Assembly: GCA_003343565.1 (NCBI GenBank)
Contig: QALA01000062.1
Location: forward strand, 1 to 7,775
DNA from: Verrucomicrobiota bacterium
Lineage (GTDB): Bacteria; Verrucomicrobiota; Verrucomicrobiia; Opitutales; Intestinicryptomonadaceae
Length of the DNA: 7,775 bases
Reading direction: 5' to 3'
Positions 1-5,627 of this stretch are shown here, one piece after another. A program made the position numbers and the translations under genes. The notes under the pieces were generated by a model. It saw only the letters and a list, made by a program, of their open reading frames with translations, had not been told where the DNA came from and made no database searches. How positions within the stretch are numbered: position 1 is the stretch's first letter; each line of letters starts with the position of its first letter.

Positions 1-2
1 AC

Positions 3-614
3 ATTTGGGGCTATACGTCGTTTTTGAAGTCGGAGAACATATCGGCCCGCGAATCCGCGCGCCGCAACGCCTACGGTTCGAGCGCGTTCTGCCTGCCGAT
101 GAAGGACTACCAGCGCAATAGAATCCTGGCGTTCGTGGCTCCGGATTACGTGGATCCGAGGGGAACGGACGTGTCGTGGAATCTCCGCCAGAGCCTGATT
201 TCGGTCGGGACGGGCGGAGTGTTTGGCAAGGGTTTGGCGGAGGGGACCCAGGCGAAGCTCGGCTATTTGCCGTCGAGCGTGGCCTACAACGATTTTATCT
301 TTTCGGTAATAGCGGAGGAGTCCGGCTTTCTCGGCGCGTCGCTTGCGGTCATACTGATTGCGATAATCGTGATAGGGGGTTGTCTCAGGTCGGCGGCGCT
401 TTCGCGCGACAGCTTCGGGCGCTTCCTGTGCGTCGGGATAGCGGCGATTCTAATGACGCATTCATTTATAAACATAGGAATGACCATAGGCATAATGCCG
501 ATCACCGGTCTTCCGCTGCCAATGTTAAGTTATGGCGGGACTTTCGTGCTGACGTGTTGTATTTTACTGGGTCTTGTGCAGAGCGTGTACAGACACAGAA
601 AGGCTTACCAGTAG
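3..614 (+). CDS. rodA: RodA, SEDS-family peptidoglycan glycosyltransferase (3' part)
   Basis: The reading frame is open through the left edge, so this is the C-terminal ~203 residues of a larger membrane protein; the TTG at 24 is not a real start. RodA polymerises lipid II into glycan strands in the inner membrane, working with PBP2 and the MreBCD elongasome. Seen here: the DYQRNRI segment, the loop QSLISVGTGGVFGKG, then NDFIFSVIAEE, whose Asp (codon 291-293) matches the aspartate essential in SEDS proteins. Three hydrophobic segments follow, the last two flanking the signature NIGMTIGIMPITGLPLPMLSYGG. The NIGMTIG.MP.TG.PLP form is typical of RodA rather than FtsW (usually NAG...LP.KG). The protein ends in a short basic tail, as expected. 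It is followed after 33 nt by rng, which supports a cell-shape operon continuing from upstream. FtsW is the alternative, judged less likely. Confidence 0.9.
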   Translation: MWGYTSFLKSENISARESARRNAYGSSAFCLPMKDYQRNRILAFVAPDYVDPRGTDVSWNLRQSLISVGTGGVFGKGLAEGTQAKLGYLPSSVAYNDFIFSVIAEESGFLGASLAVILIAIIVIGGCLRSAALSRDSFGRFLCVGIAAILMTHSFINIGMTIGIMPITGLPLPMLSYGGTFVLTCCILLGLVQSVYRHRKAYQ

Positions 615-621
615 CGCGAAA

Positions 622-646
622 GTTTCGCTTGAAAGCAAAGCGAAAC
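622..646 (+). promoter_or_regulatory. Stem-loop directly before the rng start codon
   Basis: GTTTCGCTT (622-630) is perfectly complementary to AAGCGAAAC (638-646), with loop GAAAGCA. The 3' arm ends one base before the ATG at 648, and no Shine-Dalgarno sequence lies in the gap. A second GCGAAA copy at 616-621 could compete for the same TTTCGC. With no T-tract it is not an intrinsic terminator; an effect on rng translation or on RNA processing between rodA and rng is inferred. Confidence 0.5.
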
Positions 647-647
647 A

Positions 648-2369
648 ATGAATCAGGACAATAAAGACATAGAAAACGATTTGACTAAACGCCCTCCGGA
701 GGAGGTCGTGGAACCCGTCTCGGAGGAGCAGCTCAACAGGGAGGCCAAACTCCGCGAGAAGAAACGCCCGCTGCTTGAGAAAATAATAAAGCTTCTCAAG
801 GGCGAAAACGAGCCGTACAGGGAAATCGTCATAAATGTCGAGCCGTTTGAAAAGCGCGTGGCGCTGCTCGAAGAGGGCGTCATGCAGAAGTTTGAAATCG
901 AGCGCAACGGCGACGAGAGCATGGTCGGCGCGATTTTCAAGGGCAAGATTCAGAACCTTGAGCCGGGGCTGAAGGCGGCGTTCGTCGATATAGGCCAGCC
1001 GAAAAACGCGTTCTTGCATTATTGGGACATATTCCCGTCGAACACCGACAATTCCGCCTACGAAGTCGTGCGCGAGAACAAGACGAAGGAGCAAAAGCGC
1101 AACGCCGGCAAGTTTTCCGCAAAGGACATACCCGAAAAATTCCCCATCGGCACGGAGATAATCGTCCAGATAACCAAGACGCAGATAGGCACAAAGGGGC
1201 CGCGCGTGACGACGAACATAGCCATACCGGGGCGTTATTTGGTTCTCATGCCCTACGCCGGCCAGTTCGGAATTTCCAGAAAAATCGAGGACAAGCGCGA
1301 GCGCGACAGGATAAAGAAGATACTGCGCTCCATGAAGGTTCCGGAGGGCATGGGCGTCATAGTTCGCACCGCCGGGCAAGGCAAGCGATGGACGTACTTT
1401 GTGCGCGACCTCCACATACTGCTGAACATTTGGAAGCAGATACAGCAGCGCATAGAAAGCACGCCCGCGCCCGCCACGATATACAAGGAGCCCGACCTCA
1501 TCGAGCGCACCGTGCGCGACTTCCTCACCGAGCAGACCGACCGAATCCTCATCGACAGCCGCGAGGACTACGAGCGCATTCTGCGCTCCGTTTCGGAAAT
1601 TTCCAGCCGCGCAAAAAGCAAAATTAATCTGTTCAAGGAGAACATACCGATTTTCGAACGCTACAATATCGACAGGCAGATAGCGCAGACGTTCGCGCGC
1701 CGCGTGCCGCTGCCTTCCGGCGGGGAAATCGTCATAGACGAGACCGAGGCGCTTGTCGCCATCGACGTAAACACCGGCTCCCACAAGACCAAGAGCGAGG
1801 ACGGAAAGGACTTTATTCTTCAGGCGAATCTTGAGGCTGTGGCCGAGGTCGCCCGACAGGTGCGGCTGAGGAATGTCGGCGGCCTTATTATAATAGACAC
1901 GATCGACATGAAGAACCGCAAGGACAGGCAGGCGGTTTATAAGAAGCTGCGCGACGAAATGGACAAGGACAAGGCGAAGAGCCAAGTGCTTCCCATTTCC
2001 CAGCTGGGCATAATACAGATGACGCGCCAGCGGCATTCGCAGAGCAATGCCAGCGGAATATACGTCACGTGTCCGTATTGCGGCGGCAAGGGAATGGTGA
2101 AGTCGGCGCGCACAATGAGCGCGGAGATTCAGCGCAAGATAGTCTCGACCTGCCGGATAGCCCGCGCGAACGGCGGCAGCAGGGAGCTTTCGCTGCTCAT
2201 TCTTCTCCATCCGGAAAATCTCCAGCGCCTCCAAACGGAGGATTACGACCATTTGACGAATCTCGAAAAGCTCTACAATGTGAAGCTGACGTTCAGGGCG
2301 GATCCGTCCTACCATGTGGAGAATTTCAGGATACTCGACGCGTCCACCGGGAAGCCGCTGGCAGGTTGA
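648..2369 (+). CDS. rng: Ribonuclease G (RNase E/G family endoribonuclease)
   Basis: A 573-residue cytoplasmic endoribonuclease; family members mature rRNA 5' ends and start mRNA decay by cutting single-stranded AU-rich RNA, favouring 5'-monophosphate ends. Residues 1-57 are a charged, probably disordered extension absent from E. coli RNase G. The S1-type domain follows, with GAIFKGKIQNLEPGLKAAFV and DIG, then GTKGPRVTTNIAIPGRYLV. R240-T241 in IVRTAGQGK match the 5'-end sensor residues R169-T170 of RNase E. The DNase I-like domain carries the catalytic metal ligands D373 (ALVAIDVNTG) and D417 (GGLIIIDTIDM). CPYCGGKG gives the zinc-link cysteines C475 and C478. The C-terminus resembles RNase G, and there is no RNase E-style degradosome scaffold. 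The ATG at 648 is the first start after the rodA stop, but the divergent extension leaves the exact start less sure. It probably shares the rodA transcript. Confidence 0.95.
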   Translation: MNQDNKDIENDLTKRPPEEVVEPVSEEQLNREAKLREKKRPLLEKIIKLLKGENEPYREIVINVEPFEKRVALLEEGVMQKFEIERNGDESMVGAIFKGKIQNLEPGLKAAFVDIGQPKNAFLHYWDIFPSNTDNSAYEVVRENKTKEQKRNAGKFSAKDIPEKFPIGTEIIVQITKTQIGTKGPRVTTNIAIPGRYLVLMPYAGQFGISRKIEDKRERDRIKKILRSMKVPEGMGVIVRTAGQGKRWTYFVRDLHILLNIWKQIQQRIESTPAPATIYKEPDLIERTVRDFLTEQTDRILIDSREDYERILRSVSEISSRAKSKINLFKENIPIFERYNIDRQIAQTFARRVPLPSGGEIVIDETEALVAIDVNTGSHKTKSEDGKDFILQANLEAVAEVARQVRLRNVGGLIIIDTIDMKNRKDRQAVYKKLRDEMDKDKAKSQVLPISQLGIIQMTRQRHSQSNASGIYVTCPYCGGKGMVKSARTMSAEIQRKIVSTCRIARANGGSRELSLLILLHPENLQRLQTEDYDHLTNLEKLYNVKLTFRADPSYHVENFRILDASTGKPLAG

Positions 2370-2800
2370 GTCGGATTAGCCGGCAGGAGTCTGGACAGGT
2401 TGCTTTGAGCGGCCGGCGTATACGGGTTTGCCGCATGCGGATTTGATGTCCGTTTCGCAGGCAAACACGATTCCGAGAAAGTGCGGCCGCGCGAATGCGC
2501 CTGCCGGTCCGGTTTGCGCGGGCGGCAGGCCGGGCATGTTGCGAAAGCGTTGCAAAAGCGAATGCGCCATTAGGGGAATCGGTATGTCGGCGGAGTCGGC
2601 ACGCCGGCTGGCGCGTTCAATGCCCGTAAAACGGAGCGCGCGAAACGCATGCGGATTGAAACGAAACATGCGCAAAACGTATGCGGCTTGCACGCTCCCG
2701 CGGGAAGCGGCTCTTGCGCAAACGCGGGACAGAGCGCGCATGCGCCAGGCGTTTCTTTTTCGGCTTTCTGCGTTTGCTAAAAAATATTTTGTGCGCGTGC

Positions 2801-2830
2801 GCGCGGGGGGGATTTTTTCGCGCTTTTTTT
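2801..2830 (+). terminator. Likely intrinsic terminator upstream of ilvN
   Basis: GCGCG (2801-2805) pairs with CGCGC (2819-2823) and is followed at once by seven T residues (2824-2830). The loop is a G run facing a T run, so G-U pairs could extend the stem. It would end transcripts from rng about 430 nt after the rng stop. The all-GC stem is only 5 bp, so confidence is moderate. Confidence 0.45.
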
Positions 2831-2846
2831 GCGAGGCGAAACTGCG

Positions 2847-2875
2847 GCGAAGCGCGCAGTGCGCGCGTCGCTTTT
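2847..2875 (+). terminator. GC-rich hairpin followed by four T residues, possible weak terminator
   Basis: GCGA + GCGCGC (2847-2850, 2852-2857) pair with GCGCGC + TCGC (2861-2866, 2868-2871) around the loop AGT, with one A/G mismatch. TTTT follows (2872-2875). It may back up the terminator 20 bp upstream. The short T-run makes termination uncertain. Confidence 0.35.
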
Positions 2876-2891
2876 GCGGGGGAATTTGGGC

Positions 2892-2919
2892 TTGCAATAT
2901 ATTTTTTGCGGGCCATCAT
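2892..2919 (+). promoter_or_regulatory. Candidate ilvN promoter
   Basis: A -35-like TTGCAA (2892-2897) and a -10-like CATCAT (2914-2919, 4 of 6 matches) are 16 bp apart. A start near 2926 would leave a leader of about 15 nt. The spacing equals that of the chaperone-gene candidate at 5577-5604, and both are followed by CCGAATAA. An alternative pair is TTGCGG (2874-2879) with TATATT (2898-2903), 18 bp apart. Neither is strong. Confidence 0.3.
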
Positions 2920-2940
2920 GCTCTGCCGAATAAATTTATC

Positions 2941-3441
2941 ATGAACCACACCATCTCGGCTTTAGTTGAAAACAAATTCGGCGTGCTAGCTCGCGTCGCG
3001 GGCATGTTCAGCGGCAGGGGTTTCAATATCGAAACGCTGAATGTGGGGCCCATAAAGGGTCTGGGCAAGGAAAAGTACTCGCGCATAACGGTGACCGTCA
3101 AGGACGGCAACAACAGCGTGGAGCAGTGCGTAAAGCAGCTCAACAAGCTGGTGAACGTAATAGAGGTCAAGGATTTTTCCAAGATGGACGCGTTTGTCGC
3201 GCGCGAGCTCGCGTTGGTGAAGGTCAAGGCCGACAAAAAAACCCGCCCGGAAATCGTGCAGGTGGCGGATCTCTTTCGCGCGAAGATTATCGACGTAAAC
3301 AGTTCGTCGCTCGTGATAGAGTGCACGGGAAATCCCAACAAGATGAAGGCGTTTATGTCGATGATAGAGCCGTTTGGAATTATAGATATGGCGCGCACGG
3401 GCAATGTGGCGATAGCGCGCGGCTCGCAGCCGGAAGCCTGA
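2941..3441 (+). CDS. ilvN: Acetolactate synthase small (regulatory) subunit
   Basis: A 166-residue protein, the usual length for IlvN/IlvH. It binds the catalytic subunit IlvB in the cytoplasm, activates it and confers valine feedback inhibition on the first shared step of valine, leucine and isoleucine synthesis. Residues 3-75 form the ACT domain (ISALVENKFGVLARVAGMFS, then GRGFNIETLNV); N11 and G14 match positions linked to valine binding in E. coli IlvH. KQLNKLVNVIEV leads to the C-terminal domain (ARELALVKVKA, then LFRAKIIDVNSSSLVIECTG, to MARTGNVAIARG). The frame is open far upstream, but homology begins exactly at ATG 2941, so that start is chosen. No Shine-Dalgarno is visible; AT-rich sequence precedes the ATG. 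ilvC follows after 83 nt. ilvB is not adjacent, so the catalytic subunit must be encoded elsewhere. Confidence 0.95.
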   Translation: MNHTISALVENKFGVLARVAGMFSGRGFNIETLNVGPIKGLGKEKYSRITVTVKDGNNSVEQCVKQLNKLVNVIEVKDFSKMDAFVARELALVKVKADKKTRPEIVQVADLFRAKIIDVNSSSLVIECTGNPNKMKAFMSMIEPFGIIDMARTGNVAIARGSQPEA

Positions 3442-3524
3442 CGCGCGGACGTTTTTTTTTGGCGAATTGTCTCTTTGCAATCCGCGGTTTTACATAGGAA
3501 ACAAAAAACAGAAAGATACGAATC

Positions 3525-4580
3525 ATGGCAAATACGAAGCCTGCAAAAGTATATACGGTGAAGGACGCCAAACCGGCAGTCCTCAAAAATAAGACTCTCG
3601 CGGTAATCGGGTACGGTTCCCAGGGCCATGCGCATGCGCTGAACCTCAAGGACAGCGGATACAAGGTCATAATCGGCCTCTATCCGAAGAGCAAGTCCGT
3701 AGAGATAGCCAAGAAGCAGGGCTTCAAGGTAATGACCACCGCGGAAGCGGTCAAGGCGGCCGACGTCATAATGATCGCCGCGCCCGACATGAAGCAGCCC
3801 GACATATACGCAAAGGATATAGAGCCGAATCTCTCCAAGGGCAAGACTCTGCTTTTTACGCACGGACTGGCGATTCACTCCGGACTGATCAAGGCGCCCG
3901 CGGGCGTAAATGTCGTCATGGTGGCTCCCAAAGGTCCGGGTCACACGGTTCGTTCGCAGTATTTGGAGGGCAAGGGCGTTCCCGCGCTCATAGCGGTTTT
4001 CCAGGGCGGCAAGCCCGCAAAGGAAATTGCGCTCGCATGGGCCAACGGCATCGGCGGAACGCGCGCGGGCGTCATAGAGACGACCTTCAAGGAGGAGACC
4101 GAAACCGACCTCTTCGGCGAGCAGGCCGTTCTGTGCGGCGGCGTTAGCGCGCTGATAAAGGCCGGATTTGAGGTTCTCGTCAAGGCGGGATACAAGCCGG
4201 AAATGGCCTATTTCGAATGCTGCCACGAGCTTAAGCTGATAGTCGACCTCATCGTCCAGAGCGGAATTTCCGGCATGCGCTTTTCCATATCCGAAACGGC
4301 CAAGTACGGCGACATCACCCGCGGCCCGCGCGTCATTGCCGACAAGACGAAGAAGGAAATGGAGAAAATCCTCAAGGAAATCCAGAGCGGAAAATTCACG
4401 AAGGAGTGGGTCAAGGAATACAAGAGCGGCTTGAAGAACTACAACAAGCTTCTGGCCGAAGGGGAAAAGCACCCGATTGAGAAGGTCGGCCAGCGTCTCC
4501 GCTCGCTCATGCCCTGGGTTGCGAAACAGAATATCAAGGGCGCGCAGGCGGCGTATTCGGCCGTTGTGGACAAGAAGTAG
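3525..4580 (+). CDS. ilvC: Ketol-acid reductoisomerase, class I
   Basis: A 351-residue Mg2+- and NADPH-dependent cytoplasmic enzyme. It isomerises and reduces 2-acetolactate or 2-aceto-2-hydroxybutyrate to the dihydroxy acid, the step after acetolactate synthase. The N-terminal Rossmann domain carries GYGSQG (29-34) and the cofactor loop GLYPKSKS (51-58), whose serines favour NADPH under the usual rule; the common Arg after GL is Tyr here. H113 lies in FTHGLAIH and K136 in PKGPGH. In the knotted helical domain the metal ligands are D195 and E199 (ETDLFGEQ) and E231 and E235 (YFECCHELK). ISETAKYGD replaces the commoner ISNTAEYGD but keeps the serine. It ends LRSLMPWV plus about 20 residues, giving class I length. 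ATG 3525 is preceded by an A-rich stretch with no clear Shine-Dalgarno. It is probably cotranscribed with ilvN; a T9 run (3452-3460) in the gap might attenuate. Confidence 0.97.
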   Translation: MANTKPAKVYTVKDAKPAVLKNKTLAVIGYGSQGHAHALNLKDSGYKVIIGLYPKSKSVEIAKKQGFKVMTTAEAVKAADVIMIAAPDMKQPDIYAKDIEPNLSKGKTLLFTHGLAIHSGLIKAPAGVNVVMVAPKGPGHTVRSQYLEGKGVPALIAVFQGGKPAKEIALAWANGIGGTRAGVIETTFKEETETDLFGEQAVLCGGVSALIKAGFEVLVKAGYKPEMAYFECCHELKLIVDLIVQSGISGMRFSISETAKYGDITRGPRVIADKTKKEMEKILKEIQSGKFTKEWVKEYKSGLKNYNKLLAEGEKHPIEKVGQRLRSLMPWVAKQNIKGAQAAYSAVVDKK

Positions 4581-4603
4581 AAAGCGCGTTTTTGCGCGCC
4601 GTC

Positions 4604-4630
4604 AAAAGCGGAGAAATCCGCTTTTTTTTT
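4604..4630 (+). terminator. Strong intrinsic terminator after ilvC
   Basis: AAAAGCGGA (4604-4612) pairs perfectly with TCCGCTTTT (4617-4625) around a GAAA tetraloop, and nine T residues run from 4622 to 4630. It lies 24 nt after the ilvC stop. A smaller hairpin (GCGCG/CGCGC, 4584-4599) sits between. This closes the ilvN-ilvC unit and implies a separate hemC promoter. Confidence 0.85.
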
Positions 4631-4639
4631 AATTATTTT

Positions 4640-4671
4640 GCGCGGTGCGGAAATTGGTTTCCACACCGCGC
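4640..4671 (+). promoter_or_regulatory. Long stem-loop just upstream of hemC
   Basis: GCGCGGTG (4640-4647) and GGAAA (4649-4653) pair with TTTCC (4658-4662) and CACCGCGC (4664-4671) around loop TTGG, with a single C/A mismatch. The stem ends 13 nt before the hemC ATG. The downstream bases are GCCCTCAATTTTT, so the T-run is about 8 nt away and termination is doubtful. It may be a leader structure affecting hemC translation or mRNA stability, a DNA-level site, or part of a tandem terminator. Confidence 0.5.
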
Positions 4672-4684
4672 GCCCTCAATTTTT

Positions 4685-5536
4685 ATGAAGAAAATAAGAT
4701 TGGCAACCAGAGGCAGCCCGCTCGCGTTAAGGCAGGCGGAAATGGCTGCGGAGTTTATGGGCGGCATGTCTGCGGGGACGCAGTTTGAGGTTGTCGAAAT
4801 TAAGACTTCGGGCGACAAGCGTCAGGATTGGTCGCTGGAAAAATTCGGCGGGCAGGGGCTGTTTACAAAGGAGATTGAGGACGCCCTTGCGGAAGGCATT
4901 GCCGACGTCGCAGTCCACAGCGCAAAAGATCTTCCCACCCGGATTTCCGCGAACTTTTCCGTATTCGGCTTTCTCCCGCGGCGGGCGTGCAGGGACGTCT
5001 TGGCCTTGCGTTCCGGCGTCGGGATTCCGTCGCTGATAGCCACTGGCAGCCCGCGCCGCAGGGCGCAGCTGAAAAAAATGTTTCCGCAGGCGGTTTGGAC
5101 GGAGATTCGCGGAAATGTCGAGACGCGCCTAAAAAAAATAGTCTCCGGCGCTGCGGACGCGACAGTGCTGTCCGAAGCGGGGCTTGAGCGTCTGGGCATA
5201 AGCTCGTTCGACGGCGTGAGATTCGTCCCCCTGAAGCTCGACGTCTGCGTTCCGGCGGTGGGGCAGGGAATAATAGCGTTGGAGTGCAGGGCTTCCGACG
5301 CCGAAAAATACGCCTACATGACGGATTCGGCGAGCGCGGAGATGTTCGCGCTGGAACGCCGCTTTCTGTCGGGGCTCGGCGGGGGGTGCCAGGCGGCGTT
5401 CGCGGCGAATTTCGACGGGCGGTTCTTCAGGTTTTACCACGAGTCTTCCGGCTTCCGGAAAATATCGTTTCCCGACGGCGCGGACATCGCGGAGATGTTC
5501 GGAATCGTGGACGGGATAGTTTCAACGCTGGGCTGA
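4685..5536 (+). CDS. hemC: Hydroxymethylbilane synthase (porphobilinogen deaminase)
   Basis: A 283-residue cytoplasmic enzyme that joins four porphobilinogen units into hydroxymethylbilane for haem and other tetrapyrroles. It begins KKIRLATRGSPLAL, the family's start, with R9 matching E. coli R11. GGQGLFTKEIE follows, then the catalytic aspartate D82 in VHSAKDLP. TGSPRRRAQL and RGNVETRL supply the substrate-binding arginines, and VPAVGQG marks the end of domain 2. C235 in LGGGCQAAF should hold the dipyrromethane cofactor. Only 48 residues follow this Cys, against about 71 in the 313-residue E. coli enzyme, so domain 3 is short. The frame is open back to 4592, but that part crosses the ilvC terminator and lacks homology, so ATG 4685 is chosen. 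No Shine-Dalgarno is seen. The next gene is 91 nt away. Confidence 0.95.
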   Translation: MKKIRLATRGSPLALRQAEMAAEFMGGMSAGTQFEVVEIKTSGDKRQDWSLEKFGGQGLFTKEIEDALAEGIADVAVHSAKDLPTRISANFSVFGFLPRRACRDVLALRSGVGIPSLIATGSPRRRAQLKKMFPQAVWTEIRGNVETRLKKIVSGAADATVLSEAGLERLGISSFDGVRFVPLKLDVCVPAVGQGIIALECRASDAEKYAYMTDSASAEMFALERRFLSGLGGGCQAAFAANFDGRFFRFYHESSGFRKISFPDGADIAEMFGIVDGIVSTLG

Positions 5537-5541
5537 CCGAA

Positions 5542-5558
5542 CGCGCAAATTTTGCGCG
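5542..5558. repeat. Near-perfect palindrome after hemC
   Basis: CGCGCAAA (5542-5549) and TTTGCGCG (5551-5558) flank one T. No T-run follows, so it is not a typical intrinsic terminator. It could protect the hemC mRNA 3' end or be a protein-binding site; neither can be shown. Confidence 0.35.
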
Positions 5559-5576
5559 CGCGGAGGCTTTCGATGG

Positions 5577-5604
5577 TTGACAATGCGGGCTTTGGCCGCA
5601 AAAT
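5577..5604 (+). promoter_or_regulatory. Candidate promoter of the SurA/PpiD-like gene
   Basis: A perfect TTGACA (5577-5582) is followed after 16 bp by CAAAAT (5599-5604, 4 of 6 matches to TATAAT). The spacer contains the inverted repeat TGCGG/CCGCA (5584-5588/5596-5600), which could be an operator. A start near 5611 would give a leader of about 17 nt before ATG 5628. The -10 match is imperfect. Confidence 0.4.
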
Positions 5605-5627
5605 GACCGAATAAGTTTTTTACAATT

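Larger units (their letters stand above)
2370..2940. other. 571-bp intergenic region with no credible gene
   Basis: Long open frames run on both strands (the ilvN frame is open back to 2428; a 173-codon frame runs on the minus strand at 2376-2897). Their products are mostly Arg, Ala, Cys and Lys with no recognisable motif, as expected where GC-rich sequence lacks stop codons. Several short elements recur: GCGAATGCGCC at 2491-2501 and 2558-2568, GCGCATGCGCC at 2736-2746, and GCATGCGG at 2433-2440 and 2648-2655, with variant GTATGCGG at 2679-2686. Inverted repeats include GTTTGCC/GGCAAAC (2426-2432/2460-2466) and GCCTGCCG/CGGCAGGC (2499-2506/2523-2530). The last 180 bp hold a terminator candidate, a second hairpin and an ilvN promoter candidate, listed separately. 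The rest has no assignable role. Confidence 0.6.

Noticed and set aside
564..2315. 583-codon minus-strand reading frame over rng
   Set aside because: It is antisense to a clearly recognised RNase G with intact catalytic residues; long antisense frames are common at this base composition.
2376..2897. 173-codon minus-strand reading frame
   Set aside because: It mirrors the open + frame in GC-rich DNA, has low-complexity basic composition and no motif, and crosses inverted repeats.
2428..2940. In-frame upstream extension of ilvN by 171 codons
   Set aside because: The product is Arg/Ala/Cys-rich and unlike any protein I know. IlvN homology starts at ATG 2941, and the region crosses terminator-like hairpins.
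2916..4472. 518-codon minus-strand reading frame over ilvN and ilvC
   Set aside because: It spans two well-identified + genes and the gap between them, and its product shows no family features.
4592..4684. N-terminal extension of hemC from an upstream TTG
   Set aside because: It would translate through the ilvC terminator and the hemC leader hairpin; the family's sequence begins at ATG 4685.
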